DNA from: Photorhabdus bodei
GTDB taxonomy: Bacteria > Pseudomonadota > Gammaproteobacteria > Enterobacterales > Enterobacteriaceae
Assembly (NCBI RefSeq): GCF_003287735.1
Contig: NZ_NSCM01000005.1
Coordinates: forward strand, 62,001 to 126,000
Direction: 5' to 3'
DNA: 64,000 bases
Positions 19,796-29,575 of this stretch are shown here, in pieces. The position numbers were made by a program, and so were the translations under genes. The number at the start of each line of letters is the position of its first letter. Position 1 is the first letter of the stretch. The notes beneath the pieces were generated by a model that worked only from the letters and a program-made list of their open reading frames with translations, did not search any database and was not told the origin of the DNA.

Positions 19796-20701
19796 ATGAA
19801 GAGTTCCTCTTCTTGCTCCACTGCTGTTCTATATGTCGTGACGATCATCACTGGGGGAACATCGTGGTATGCAGCAAAACTGCAATTAACTGATGTTTCA
19901 CCTGTAATATCCCTGATTTATCGTTTTGGGTGTGCGTCGGTACTGCTACTTCTGATTGCTGTGATTTCACGGGAAAGACTTACACACACCTGGCGCGAGC
20001 ACCTCTCTTTTGCCGCACTTGGAGCATTAGGATTCGCTGTCACATTCTTGCTGATTTACAAGGCTACGGCCTTGATCACTACCGGTCTAATCGCCCTTAC
20101 CTACTCTTCAGTCATATTATTCAACTCCATAAATACAATTCTCTTCCTACGGCAATCGATTTCATGGTCAGTGCTGGTAGGCGCTGTAGTTGGGCTAACT
20201 GGGATAATTTTAGTCTTTAGTCCAGAATTTTTAAATAATGAATGGAATTGGACAGGATTCGGTTACGCAATCGCAGCAACCCTGACATTCTCATTTGCTA
20301 ACATTTCCGCAGTTCAGTTACAGAGAAAAGGTGTCACTGTTCTGCCAATGACCGGGATTTCTATGGGATATGGCACCATATTCTTGCTCAGCTACGCCTT
20401 TTTGACCAAGCAAACGTTTGATTTTGATCTATCACCAGCCTATGTAACATCTCTATTCTATTTGATCCTGTTTCCTTCGGTAATTGGGTATACAACTTAC
20501 TTTGCCGTTGTTGGTCGCTTGGGGGCTGAACGAGGAGCTTATACCATGCTTCTCGTTCCACTCGTAGCCTTAACGATCTCCAGCGTTACAGAAGGCTATC
20601 GTCCAACCATTTGGGCCATAATTGGCACAATGATGACACTTAGCGGTAACTATTGGGTAATTACAAACAAACATCAACCCACGACAAAAACTGACACTTA
20701 A
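19796..20701 (+). CDS. EamA/DMT-family transporter
   Basis: 301-residue inner-membrane protein with about ten hydrophobic helices in two EamA repeats, the second starting near residue 150 (WNWTGFGYAIAATLTFSFANIS). Typical marks include TGGTSWYAAKLQL and PLVALTISSVTEG. Members export amino acids, purines or other metabolites, or import some. It directly follows the oxygenase gene, which suggests that it moves that enzyme's substrate or product. Its stop overlaps the bioY stop tail to tail by four bases. Confidence 0.88.
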   Translation: MKSSSSCSTAVLYVVTIITGGTSWYAAKLQLTDVSPVISLIYRFGCASVLLLLIAVISRERLTHTWREHLSFAALGALGFAVTFLLIYKATALITTGLIALTYSSVILFNSINTILFLRQSISWSVLVGAVVGLTGIILVFSPEFLNNEWNWTGFGYAIAATLTFSFANISAVQLQRKGVTVLPMTGISMGYGTIFLLSYAFLTKQTFDFDLSPAYVTSLFYLILFPSVIGYTTYFAVVGRLGAERGAYTMLLVPLVALTISSVTEGYRPTIWAIIGTMMTLSGNYWVITNKHQPTTKTDT

Positions 20702-21246
20702 GAACGCGGTTCAAGAGTGGGGTAAGCCCGACGAACCGTTTTCGCAATCAAAATAACCAGTACGATTTTAATAATATCTCCCGGTATGAACCCAATTGAA
20801 CCTACGGCTGCTTGCCAGGTGCTGATATTAGCAAATACAGCAATCCACGGGATACCGATTACATAAACAACCATAATTCCACCAAAGACAAGAAATACAG
20901 CTTCTTTAAAGATATTCAGTTTTGCAAGATTTTTCTCATACAAATAGCCGATAACAAAAGCGGCAATCGGCCATGCCAAAATAAAGCCACCACTTGGACT
21001 GAGAAATACACTCAATCCTCCCCGCCCTCCAGACATTACCGGTAATCCAACGGAAACAAACACACAAAAGAGCAACAATGCTAATCCACCCCGTTTCGCA
21101 CCAATAATGGCACCAGCAAGCATTGCTCCCATTGACTGCGCTGTTATCGGAACGCCCACAACGGGAAGTGTCAGTGGCGGAAATAAACCCAGTGCTACGG
21201 TTAAAGAGGCAAATAGTGCTATATAAACAATATCTTTGGTAGACAT
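20698..21246 (-). CDS. bioY: BioY, substrate-binding subunit of ECF biotin transporter
   Basis: 182-residue membrane protein with about six helices. BioY signatures are LPVVGVPITAQSMGAMLAG, LGAKRG-like IIGAKRGGLALLLF, and GFIPGDIIKIVLV near the C-terminus. It captures biotin and works with the T and A components encoded just upstream. The start has GGGGGA-like bases before ATG 21246. It is the last gene of the bioM-bioN-bioY operon, 40 bases after bioN. Confidence 0.93.
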   Translation of the reverse strand: MSTKDIVYIALFASLTVALGLFPPLTLPVVGVPITAQSMGAMLAGAIIGAKRGGLALLLFCVFVSVGLPVMSGGRGGLSVFLSPSGGFILAWPIAAFVIGYLYEKNLAKLNIFKEAVFLVFGGIMVVYVIGIPWIAVFANISTWQAAVGSIGFIPGDIIKIVLVILIAKTVRRAYPTLEPRS

Positions 21247-21286
21247 TTAATCCCCCTTTCTTTTCGATAAAGCCACAACCTCTGTT

Positions 21287-21916
21287 TTACTTGCTGCTTG
21301 ATTTATTTCTGTCAAATTCTGGATCATAGGACCTAGCTTCAATAGCGGCGGAAATATCGTCTGCCATTTTGAGCATCCGCACAATAACAGGAACTGCAAT
21401 TGCAATGACACTCTTATCAAGGCCCCTTGCTTTCTGCGCCTCCCGTACTTCTTCTGTAATTGACGCCAGAACAGGGATAAACCGCAAAGCAAGCGATAGA
21501 GCCAAACTCACTTTTCCAGGATTGATGCCAAGATAGTACAACCACCCAAGACCCTTTTCCAATGCGTCGATCATATCAGAAGAGCGAGTAGTGAGAGTGA
21601 CCAGCGAGGCCAGCAATAAAAGAGAGGTAAGACGAACTATTACAAGTACACCTGTGGTCCAGTGGTGTAAAAACAATTGGACTATGAAAATAAGCGCGAA
21701 GATCCATAACGCCGGCCGTAATTGCATCCAAGCAGTTTTTAATGAGATTTTGGCTAACAAGTATAAAAGTACGATTCCCGCCAATGCCGCAGCAGAAAGA
21801 TCGATACGTGGAATAACGAAAAGCAATGTTCCCAGAATGAGCAAAGAAATAATTTTAAGCCCAGGACTAACTCGATGCACAAATGATGAACCAGGATTAT
21901 ATCCAGACAGGCTCAT
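21287..21916 (-). CDS. bioN: BioN, transmembrane (T) component of ECF transporter
   Basis: 209-residue membrane protein of the CbiQ family. Hydrophobic helices fill the first 120 residues. The two coupling motifs AQKARGL and AIEARSY in the cytosolic C-terminal region dock onto the ATPase. It overlaps the bioM stop by four bases and is followed by bioY, so the biotin role is inferred from this operon. CbiQ-like T components alone do not reveal substrate. Confidence 0.9.
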   Translation of the reverse strand: MSLSGYNPGSSFVHRVSPGLKIISLLILGTLLFVIPRIDLSAAALAGIVLLYLLAKISLKTAWMQLRPALWIFALIFIVQLFLHHWTTGVLVIVRLTSLLLLASLVTLTTRSSDMIDALEKGLGWLYYLGINPGKVSLALSLALRFIPVLASITEEVREAQKARGLDKSVIAIAVPVIVRMLKMADDISAAIEARSYDPEFDRNKSSSK

Positions 21917-22587
21917 AACATCATCCTTACGTATTCAGGGATAGCAATAGAGGGGATGTCATCAACAACGACACGACCCTCATCAAAAACCAGAACACGA
22001 TCAAATCCCACTAGAAAATCAAGGTCATGAGAAACTACAATCACAGTTTGAGATAAGTTATCGATTGCTTCGGCAACACGGCGCTTGTTTCGTAAATCCA
22101 GCAAGGTTGTAGGCTCATCGAAAATAATGTAATCGGGCTCCATCACAAGAACACCGGAAATCGCAAGGAGTTGTTTCTGACCACCACTTAAAAGATGGGC
22201 AGGATGCTCCCTAAATTGAAGTAAATCATAGCGTGAAAGGGCCTCCTGCGTTCTTTGTCGAATCTTATCCTTGGTAAACCCGAGATTTTTCATGCCAAAG
22301 GCTAAATCTTCCTCAACGACTGGAAAAACGATCTGATTGTCAGGATTCTGAAATACGAAACCAACCTTACGTCGGATCGCTTTACCTTCCGTTCTGGTAT
22401 TCAGACCATCCACCAAAACATCACCACTTTTCGGTACCAACAATCCATTAAGAAGGCGTGCGAATGTACTTTTGCCGCAACCATTACTACCTATGATGGC
22501 AATGCGTTTTTCCTTAAGCTGCAAATTTAATTCTTTCAATATTACTCGCTCGCCATAGGCATGCGTCACATTTCGTATTTCCAACAT
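21913..22587 (-). CDS. bioM: BioM, ATPase component of ECF biotin transporter
   Basis: 224-residue ABC ATPase. Walker A is GSNGCGKST (about residues 33-41), the Q-loop is [21 protein letters not shown] (typical of the EcfA/CbiO group), the signature is LLSGGQKQ, Walker B is YIIFDEPTT, and the switch is VVSHD. It powers the BioMNY complex at the inner membrane. First gene of the operon. No clear BirA operator was found upstream. Confidence 0.92.
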   Translation of the reverse strand: MLEIRNVTHAYGERVILKELNLQLKEKRIAIIGSNGCGKSTFARLLNGLLVPKSGDVLVDGLNTRTEGKAIRRKVGFVFQNPDNQIVFPVVEEDLAFGMKNLGFTKDKIRQRTQEALSRYDLLQFREHPAHLLSGGQKQLLAISGVLVMEPDYIIFDEPTTLLDLRNKRRVAEAIDNLSQTVIVVSHDLDFLVGFDRVLVFDEGRVVVDDIPSIAIPEYVRMML

Positions 22588-22867
22588 AGATGGTTATCCG
22601 TTCTCTTTCCGAAAAGAATCAGTACATTTTACACAGTCAAAATCTTCAGCATTTACCTTAGGCTACAGCCTGTCTTCAGTCTCTTCCTTAACAAAACCGG
22701 CAACAGTATCTGATATTAGAAATAATTTCAGCTTAGTTTCTCAGTCTAATCTCTTATATAACAGCAGATAAACAAAGAGCATAAGATAATGACTTTTTGC
22801 CATTAGCCACATTGTTAGCAATTACCAAAATAGAATTCACCTTAATTTTCCTCTATATTCTAGTTCT
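22588..22867. other. bioM-acrR spacer
   Basis: 280 AT-rich bases upstream of bioM and downstream of acrR. It holds a short perfect palindrome AGGCTACAGCCT near 22660. I see no gene and no recognisable remnant of mscK, which E. coli carries at this point. Confidence 0.5.
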
Positions 22868-23509
22868 TCATTTTTCAGTGACTTTCATATGCTCACTATA
22901 TTTAAGCATATCGATAAAACTATCCACTAACGACTCGGCTTCCTTCTGAATATCAAAACTATCTGGTGCAAATAGCCAATTTTCCAATAAGCCCGTTATC
23001 AATCCTCTTAACATGATAGCCGCTCGCCGTAGATGAAGATTATAAGGAAGCTGACCTGACGCAATACAGCCGGAAAGAGATGCTTCAATACGAACATAAT
23101 CTGCAACACACAGCTCCTGACGGACTTCCACCAAGGCAGACATTTCACCAACAAACTCACATTTGTGGAAAAAAATCTCCATTAATAGCCGGTTTTTCGG
23201 ATCATCAGTGACCGACGTCAGGATATGGATGATTAAAGTTCTTAAAATCAGGAGTGGATTATTAGGATATTTTGCTTGATACTCTTTCTCTAATTCGTCA
23301 ATCTTAGAATCTGTTATTTTACAAGCTTCGGAAAACAGGTCTACTTTATTTTTAAAGTGCCAGTAAATTGCCCCTCGGGTTACTCCAGCTGTTGTGGCAA
23401 TATCTGTCAGTGAAGTAGCCGAGACACCGCGCTCAGAAAACTCTTTTATAGCTGCGTCTATAATCTGTTGCCGGGTCTCCTCAGCCTGTTGTTTAGTTTT
23501 TCGTGCCAT
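22868..23509 (-). CDS. acrR: AcrR, TetR-family repressor of acrAB
   Basis: 213-residue TetR-type regulator (E. coli 215). The N-terminal helix-turn-helix DNA-binding domain spans residues about 10-57 (MARKTKQQAEETRQQIIDAA, then VTRGAIYWHFKNKVDLF). The C-terminal ligand pocket domain is more divergent. It is divergent from acrAB with a 24-bp operator between them. Known role: represses acrAB until bile salts, dyes or antibiotics bind. Confidence 0.95.
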   Translation of the reverse strand: MARKTKQQAEETRQQIIDAAIKEFSERGVSATSLTDIATTAGVTRGAIYWHFKNKVDLFSEACKITDSKIDELEKEYQAKYPNNPLLILRTLIIHILTSVTDDPKNRLLMEIFFHKCEFVGEMSALVEVRQELCVADYVRIEASLSGCIASGQLPYNLHLRRAAIMLRGLITGLLENWLFAPDSFDIQKEAESLVDSFIDMLKYSEHMKVTEK

Positions 23510-23537
23510 ACACTCTAATTTTAACCTAAAATGGATT

Positions 23538-23561
23538 TACATACATTCACGTATGTTTGTA
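23538..23561. promoter_or_regulatory. AcrR operator between acrR and acrA
   Basis: 24-bp imperfect palindrome with arms TACATACATT and GTATGTTTGTA-like, matching the E. coli AcrR site in nearly all positions. It lies 28 bases upstream of acrR and 77 upstream of acrA, so it can control both. Confidence 0.85.
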
Positions 23562-23638
23562 TTATAGCATGCTGTTGTTAATGGAGTAATGGTTTTACGG
23601 ATTGAAGGGTCAACATCTAAAAATATTGAGGTTTACTT

Positions 23639-24832
23639 ATGCGAATAAACAGGGGAGTCTTGCCTCTGGCTACAGTACTGGTACTCTCAGGCAGCTTAGC
23701 TCTTTCAGGATGTAACGACAAAGACTCTCAGCAAGTTGCTGGGAACCAACAGGCTCCTGAAGTCGGTATCGTGACGCTGAAAACTGAACCTCTGATGGTC
23801 ACGACGGAACTTCCAGGCCGAACATCAGCCTTCCGCATTGCAGAAGTTCGTCCACAAGTAAGTGGTATAATTCTGAAACGAAATTATAAAGAAGGTAGCG
23901 ATGTAAAAGCAGGCACTTCTTTATATCAGATAGATCCAGCAACTTACCAAGCTGACTATGACAAAGCTAAAGCTGATTTGGCAAAAGCTCAGGCTAATGC
24001 AGAGATCGAACGCTTGACAGTGAACCGATATAAATCACTGTTAGGTACAAACTATGTTAGTCAACAGGAATTTGATAAAGCCAGCGCCGACTATGCACAA
24101 GCGAATGCTATAGTACAGGCAGCAAAAGCGGCCGTAGAGACCACCCGTATCAATTTGGCATATACCAAAGTTACAGCACCGATTAGTGGTCGTTCCGGCA
24201 AATCTACTATAACTGAAGGTGCTCTAGTTTCTGTTGGTCAACCAACAGCACTGACAACTGTTCAACAACTGGATCCGATTTATGTGGATGTCACTCAGTC
24301 AAGTGATGATTATCTGCGTCTTAAAAATGAAATCGCCAAAGGTATTGTGCAGAAAGGGGACAATAAGGCTAAAGTTCACCTGATCATGGAAAATGGTAAA
24401 AACTACAGTGAAACAGGTTACTTGGAATTCTCTGATATTACTGTAGATGAAACAACAGGCTCTATCACTATCCGTGCAATATTCCCTAACCCGAATGAAG
24501 AGCTGCTTCCAGGTATGTTTGTTCGTGCAAAACTGGAAGAAGGTATTCGCCAGGATTCAATACTGGTTCCTCAGCAAGGAGTTACCCGTACACCTCGTGG
24601 TGAAGCTACTGTCATGGTGGTTGGTGCAGACGAAAAAGTCGAACCGCGCATTATCACTGCCAACCAAGCTATTGGTGATAAATGGCTAGTAGCTTCCGGT
24701 CTAAAAGCAGGTGATCGGGTCATCGTTACTGGTTTGCAAAAAATTAAACCCGGCATCCCGGTTAAAGCAGAAGAAGTGGACTTAAATGCAAAATCTGCTG
24801 CGAACCAAGCTGAACCTGCGAAAAAGTCTTAA
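23639..24832 (+). CDS. acrA: AcrA, periplasmic adaptor of the AcrAB efflux pump
   Basis: Lipoprotein membrane-fusion subunit linking AcrB to an outer-membrane TolC, 397 residues as in E. coli. The signal peptide ends in the lipobox LALSGC (Cys25). The order is the first half of the barrel-sandwich (lipoyl) domain, a helical hairpin rich in Ala and Lys at about residues 100-170, then the beta-barrel and membrane-proximal domains. GAGG seven to eight bases before ATG supports the start. Operon with acrB, 27 bases apart. Confidence 0.97.
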   Translation: MRINRGVLPLATVLVLSGSLALSGCNDKDSQQVAGNQQAPEVGIVTLKTEPLMVTTELPGRTSAFRIAEVRPQVSGIILKRNYKEGSDVKAGTSLYQIDPATYQADYDKAKADLAKAQANAEIERLTVNRYKSLLGTNYVSQQEFDKASADYAQANAIVQAAKAAVETTRINLAYTKVTAPISGRSGKSTITEGALVSVGQPTALTTVQQLDPIYVDVTQSSDDYLRLKNEIAKGIVQKGDNKAKVHLIMENGKNYSETGYLEFSDITVDETTGSITIRAIFPNPNEELLPGMFVRAKLEEGIRQDSILVPQQGVTRTPRGEATVMVVGADEKVEPRIITANQAIGDKWLVASGLKAGDRVIVTGLQKIKPGIPVKAEEVDLNAKSAANQAEPAKKS

Positions 24833-24859
24833 TTTAGGAGTCATAGGAGTCAGTGATTC

Positions 24860-27800
24860 ATGCCTAAATTTTTTATAGATCGGCCAATCTTTGCATGGGT
24901 AATCGCGATTATCACCATGCTGGCTGGCCTGCTGGCAATTATGAAATTACCCGTAGCGCAATACCCTACTATTGCACCACCGGCGATTTCTATCTCTGCA
25001 ACTTATCCCGGCGCAGATGCCACTACTGTGCAAAACACAGTGACACAGGTTATCGAACAGAACATGAATGGTATCGATAACCTAGTTTATATGTCTTCCA
25101 ACAGTGATTCTGCTGGAAACATGAATATTACACTAACCTTTGAGGCCGGTACTGATCCCGATATTGCACAGGTACAAGTACAAAACAAGCTACAACTCGC
25201 TATGCCTCTGTTACCACAAGAAGTGCAACAGCAAGGTATACGTGTAGATAAGTCCACGGCCTCTTTCTTGATGGTTGCCGGATTCATCTCTGAAGATGGC
25301 TCTATGTCACAAGACGATATCTCTGACTATGTTGGTGCAACCGTCAAAGACCCTCTGAGCCGTGTCACTGGTGTGGGTGATACAATGCTTTTTGGTAACC
25401 AGTATGCTATGCGTATCTGGTTAAATCCTGACAAGCTCATTAACTACAAAATGACGACTCTGGATATAATAAATGCCATCAAAGCACAAAATAACCAAAT
25501 AGCCGCCGGTCAATTAGGGGGAACCCCTCCGGTTCCAGGTCAACGCTTGAATGCGTCGATCATTGCTCAAACACGTCTAACCTCACCGGAAGAGTTCAGC
25601 AATATTCTTCTGCGTGTCAATACTGACGGTTCTCAGGTCCGTCTGAAAGATGTAGCAAAGGTGGAACTAGGTGCAGAAAGCTACAACATCATTGCCCGCT
25701 ATAATGGAAAACCTGCTGCGGGTATCGGTGTCAAACTAGCGACAGGCGCTAACGCTTTGGATACATCCAAAGCAGTAAAAGAAGCGCTAAAAAATATGGA
25801 ACCTTTCTTCCCTCACGGGCTGAAAATCGTCTATCCATATGACACCACACCATTCGTTAAAATCTCTATAAACGAAGTGGTAAAAACACTGGTTGAAGCC
25901 ATCATGCTGGTGTTCGTGGTAATGTATCTATTTCTCCAAAATTTCCGTGCAACACTCATTCCAACCATTGCGGTTCCAGTCGTACTCTTAGGAACATTTG
26001 CAATACTCGCTACATTTGGCTATTCAATAAATACATTAACCATGTTTGCTATGGTTCTCGCCATTGGCTTATTGGTAGATGATGCCATTGTTGTTGTAGA
26101 AAACGTTGAACGTGTTATGCAGGAAGAAGGTCTATCGCCGAAAGAAGCAACCAAGAAATCAATGGGACAAATCCAAAGCGCCCTAGTTGGTATTGCAATG
26201 GTGCTGTCTGCTGTATTTATCCCAATGGCCTTCTTCGGTGGTTCAACCGGTGCAATTTATCGTCAATTCTCGATCACTATCGTATCTGCAATGGTATTGT
26301 CTGTGCTGGTAGCACTAATCCTGACACCAGCTCTATGTGCCACCATGTTGAAACCCATTGCCAAAGGTAGCCACGGTAAGCAGACCGGCGTCTTTGGCTG
26401 GTTCAACCGCATATTTGACAAAAGTACCCACCACTATACTGACAGCATTGGTCGTATTCTACGCAATACAGGCCGTTATCTGGTAATTTATGTATTCCTG
26501 GTGGCGGGTATGGCCATCATGTTCACACGTTTACCATCCTCTTTTCTTCCCGAAGAAGATCAGGGAGTATTGCTGACAATGGTTCAATTACCTGCGGGGG
26601 CGACACAGGAACAAACAGAAAAAGTTCTAGATAAAATAAGCGATTACTTCAATACAGAAGAAAAAGATCGTGTGGTTTCTGTATTTACCGTCAGTGGCTT
26701 TGGTTTTAGTGGGCAAGGTCAAAACACTGGGTTGGGATTTATAAGCCTGAAAGACTGGGGTGAACGTCCAGGTGCTGAAAACAAAGTACCTGCTATTGTT
26801 GCCAGGGCTAGTGCTCACTTCCAGAAAATCAAAGAAGGTATGGTTTTTGCGTTTAACATCCCGGCAATTGTAGAATTAGGTTCAGCAACTGGCTTTGATT
26901 TTGAATTAATTGATAAAGCAAACCTTGGCCATGACAAACTGACAGAAGCCCGTAACCAATTACTTGGCATGATACAACAGCATCCAGATATGCTAGTAGG
27001 TGTTCGTCCTAATGGTCAGGAAGATACCCCTCAATATCGGATCAGAATCGATCAGGAAAAAGCTGAAGCTCTCGGTGTTTCCATCGTGGATATCAACTCT
27101 ACACTCAGCACGATGTTTGGCAGTAATTACGTAAACGACTTTATCGATCGCGGTCGAGTCAAAAAAGTTTACGTTCAGTCGGAAGCTCCTTATCGTATGC
27201 TACCAAGTGATATTTACAAGCTGTATGTCCGTAATAAACAGGGTGAAATGGTTCCATTCTCTGCCTTTACAGATACGTCCAAAGAACCCTGGACCTACGG
27301 TTCACCACGTCTGGAGCGTTATAACGGTTTACCATCAATGGAAATATTGGGTGAAGCAGCCCCTGGTAAAAGTACCGGTGATGCAATGGCTTTGATGGAA
27401 GAATTAGCATCGCAGTTACCAAATGGAATCGGTTTCGACTGGACAGGTATGTCCTATCAGGAACGCCTGTCTGGTAATCAAGCCCCAGCTCTATATGCGT
27501 TATCATTGATAGTAGTATTCCTCTGTCTAGCTGCACTGTATGAAAGCTGGTCAATTCCATTCTCAGTTATGCTAGTAGTACCATTAGGTATCGTTGGAGC
27601 CTTGTTAGCAACAACATTCCGCGGTTTAGATAACGATGTTTACTTTAAAGTTGGCTTGTTGACCACTATCGGTTTGTCGGCTAAGAACGCGATACTCATC
27701 GTTGAATTCGCCAAGGACTTGATGGAAAAAGAGGGCAAGGGGTTGATAGAAGCTACGCTAGATGCGGTAAGAATGCGTCTTCGCCCAATCCTAATGACAT

Positions 27801-28009
27801 CACTAGCATTTATGTTAGGTGTTATCCCCCTAGTACTGAGTAATGGTGCGGGATCCGGCTCTCAAAACGCAGTGGGTACTGGGGTATTAGGCGGAATGAT
27901 TGCAGCAACCTCGCTAGCCATCTTTTTCGTGCCGGTATTCTTTGTGGTTATAAGACGACGTTTCAGTAAGAAAGCGGAGGAGATTGAACTCGCATCAGAA
28001 TCTCATTAA
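24860..28009 (+). CDS. acrB: AcrB, RND multidrug efflux transporter
   Basis: Inner-membrane drug/proton antiporter trimer, 1049 residues, exactly the E. coli length. Twelve helices with two large periplasmic loops. The proton-relay aspartates lie in [16 protein letters not shown] (positions 407 and 408 by equal length). It begins [17 protein letters not shown] as in the family and ends in a charged cytosolic tail. A strong GGAG precedes ATG 24860. A hairpin terminator follows at 28029. Confidence 0.98.
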   Translation: MPKFFIDRPIFAWVIAIITMLAGLLAIMKLPVAQYPTIAPPAISISATYPGADATTVQNTVTQVIEQNMNGIDNLVYMSSNSDSAGNMNITLTFEAGTDPDIAQVQVQNKLQLAMPLLPQEVQQQGIRVDKSTASFLMVAGFISEDGSMSQDDISDYVGATVKDPLSRVTGVGDTMLFGNQYAMRIWLNPDKLINYKMTTLDIINAIKAQNNQIAAGQLGGTPPVPGQRLNASIIAQTRLTSPEEFSNILLRVNTDGSQVRLKDVAKVELGAESYNIIARYNGKPAAGIGVKLATGANALDTSKAVKEALKNMEPFFPHGLKIVYPYDTTPFVKISINEVVKTLVEAIMLVFVVMYLFLQNFRATLIPTIAVPVVLLGTFAILATFGYSINTLTMFAMVLAIGLLVDDAIVVVENVERVMQEEGLSPKEATKKSMGQIQSALVGIAMVLSAVFIPMAFFGGSTGAIYRQFSITIVSAMVLSVLVALILTPALCATMLKPIAKGSHGKQTGVFGWFNRIFDKSTHHYTDSIGRILRNTGRYLVIYVFLVAGMAIMFTRLPSSFLPEEDQGVLLTMVQLPAGATQEQTEKVLDKISDYFNTEEKDRVVSVFTVSGFGFSGQGQNTGLGFISLKDWGERPGAENKVPAIVARASAHFQKIKEGMVFAFNIPAIVELGSATGFDFELIDKANLGHDKLTEARNQLLGMIQQHPDMLVGVRPNGQEDTPQYRIRIDQEKAEALGVSIVDINSTLSTMFGSNYVNDFIDRGRVKKVYVQSEAPYRMLPSDIYKLYVRNKQGEMVPFSAFTDTSKEPWTYGSPRLERYNGLPSMEILGEAAPGKSTGDAMALMEELASQLPNGIGFDWTGMSYQERLSGNQAPALYALSLIVVFLCLAALYESWSIPFSVMLVVPLGIVGALLATTFRGLDNDVYFKVGLLTTIGLSAKNAILIVEFAKDLMEKEGKGLIEATLDAVRMRLRPILMTSLAFMLGVIPLVLSNGAGSGSQNAVGTGVLGGMIAATSLAIFFVPVFFVVIRRRFSKKAEEIELASESH

Positions 28010-28028
28010 ATGCTACCAACAATAACCA

Positions 28029-28056
28029 GAAGGCCGTCAAATCGGCCTTCTTAAAT
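28029..28056 (+). terminator. Terminator of acrAB
   Basis: GAAGGCCG / CGGCCTTC 8-bp perfect stem with a 6-base loop followed by TTAAATAT, 19 bases after the acrB stop. Confidence 0.85.
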
Positions 28057-28624
28057 ATAATCGTTGCTTACATCTGACAAGATTCTGATCATTAATCTAT
28101 CCGCTTAATATTTAAGTAATTTCGTTTAAATTTAATTATAATCACCACTTATGAGTATAAAATAGCTTTAAAAATCCAAGCATTAGTAACTTTAATAAAA
28201 TTAATATGAAAGTTGTCGGACAAAAATTACTTTATCTTTTTTTACACTAAATGACAAAAAACAATACCAGCACATAGTGACTTATGTAATAATGATGTTA
28301 TATTCATTGATTATTGTAGCCATCAGGCTATAATCTGCCGTTACTGGTATCTGAGGGAAATACTGTTTTATATAAACCTACATATTAACTCACACATACT
28401 AGCCGCTATTTATAGTTTATTGAGTTAAGGTATGAATTTTGTTAAGAGCTGATTCTGATTTACTAGAAGCAAATCAGAGCCATCTGTAAAAAAGATAAAT
28501 AATCCCAAAGAACGATTATAGATACATAATAATAATCTCTCGAAAAAAATTTATAATACGTGTATATGCTTAGTGTTTAACTCGAAAAATTAAGTAATGG
28601 CATATACAGCAAGATCAACATGGC
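28057..28624. other. AT-rich spacer between acrB and the tomB remnant
   Basis: About 570 bases without a supportable gene on either strand. One hairpin stands out: TCTGATTT / AAATCAGA (28454-28478) with a 9-base loop. The rest could be promoter DNA of the former tomB-hha operon or decayed sequence. Confidence 0.5.
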
Positions 28625-29008
28625 ATGGATGAATATTCACTCAAGATGACATAATATTGATGAATTAGAATGCTTATGTGAAAATCTAAGGCAAGAAGCA
28701 CTTCTAGTGCAGAGTACACAGAGATGAGACTGGTTGTGGAAATAGCTTCTACATTTCAGGAGATTTTAAAGCTAAACAAATAGATTGAATACATATCAAC
28801 TTTCGTTTGGTACTTTAAAATAAAATATTCTGATGATTTCAGTCTTCTCACTTGAATTGATAAATGTATTGATAATACATATACTTATACTTTGTTTGGA
28901 AACAAATTAAGATTAGCGTTTCTAAACTTATGGAATGGTAAAAAAACTAATGAACGCTTAACCAGCGTCCTGTTACAGGATTTAAATTGCTCCTTGAGCA
29001 AAATTTGA
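28625..29008 (+). pseudogene. tomB: Decayed tomB (ymoB), Hha toxicity modulator
   Basis: Reading with several frame changes recovers TomB-like sequence along its whole length. It starts MDEYSLK, then in another frame HNIDELECLCENLRQE, later IKYSDDFSLL...IDKCIDNTYTY, and ends KTNERLTSVLLQDLNCSLS. These match, in order, the E. coli TomB pieces MDEYSPKRHDI, FLCETLY, IKYNEDNKLIEQIDEYLDDT and the GNRLFRCFVN...SLSC end. Multiple stops and at least three frameshifts mean no functional protein. It lies directly before hha, the normal tomB position. In E. coli TomB neutralises Hha; here the partner gene is intact. Confidence 0.85.
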
Positions 29009-29060
29009 TTGAATATTTCCCTCAATAATTTTTTATATATGTTAAATAAGAAAGGCGATT

Positions 29061-29264
29061 ATGACTAAAACTGATTATCTGATGCGTTTAAGAAAATGCA
29101 CCACGATTGATACACTGGAACGTGTGATTGAAAAGAACAAATATGAACTTTCAGGAGATGAACTTGAACTATTCTACTCTGCTGCGGATCACCGCCTGGC
29201 TGAGCTGACCATGAATAAACTGTATGATAGAATTCCACCTTCAGTATGGAAATATGTTCGCTAA
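29061..29264 (+). CDS. hha: Hha/YmoA family gene-expression modulator
   Basis: 67-residue all-helical protein that binds H-NS and tunes silencing of foreign and virulence genes. It is nearly identical to Yersinia YmoA (67 residues) and close to E. coli Hha (72), with [20 protein letters not shown] and [25 protein letters not shown] eight bases before ATG gives the start. The adjacent antitoxin gene tomB is a pseudogene, so this copy either is tolerated or is balanced elsewhere. Confidence 0.96.
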   Translation: MTKTDYLMRLRKCTTIDTLERVIEKNKYELSGDELELFYSAADHRLAELTMNKLYDRIPPSVWKYVR

Positions 29265-29337
29265 AATAGTCTTTATCAGATAGAAAGTGATCCGAGCCGG
29301 TAAAGTGCTATCGGCTTATTAGGTTACCAATGAAATT

Positions 29338-29450
29338 GGCGAGGGCTCTGCCAGCGGCATCCCGGCACACACATCCCCTGCTATGGCTGCTTCCTTCCGG
29401 ACCTGACCAAGTTAACAAGTTAGCGTTGCGGGAGAACCAACAGAGCCCCC
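29338..29450 (-). ncRNA. ffs: 4.5S RNA of the signal recognition particle
   Basis: On the minus strand the transcript begins GGGGGCTCTGTTGGTTCTCC, carries the Ffh-binding core GGTCAGGTCCGGAAGGAAGC, and ends GGCAGAGCCCTC, pairing with the 5' end. Length about 113 bases, like E. coli (114). It works with Ffh and FtsY to target membrane proteins. It lies between hha and ybaY. Confidence 0.97.
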
Positions 29451-29575
29451 ATTGTGACGTGTTGCTTTAACTCTAAAGCGGTGCCATTATCATTCATACC
29501 TACTTAAATAGCAAGACAGGCAGACCCGAACGCTGATTTATTGCGCATTGCAAATCAATACAATAAGGAAATGTA

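Noticed and set aside
18439..22587. Prophage or integrative element
   Set aside because: No integrase, attachment repeats or tRNA; the block looks like a simple gene-content difference at a conserved junction.
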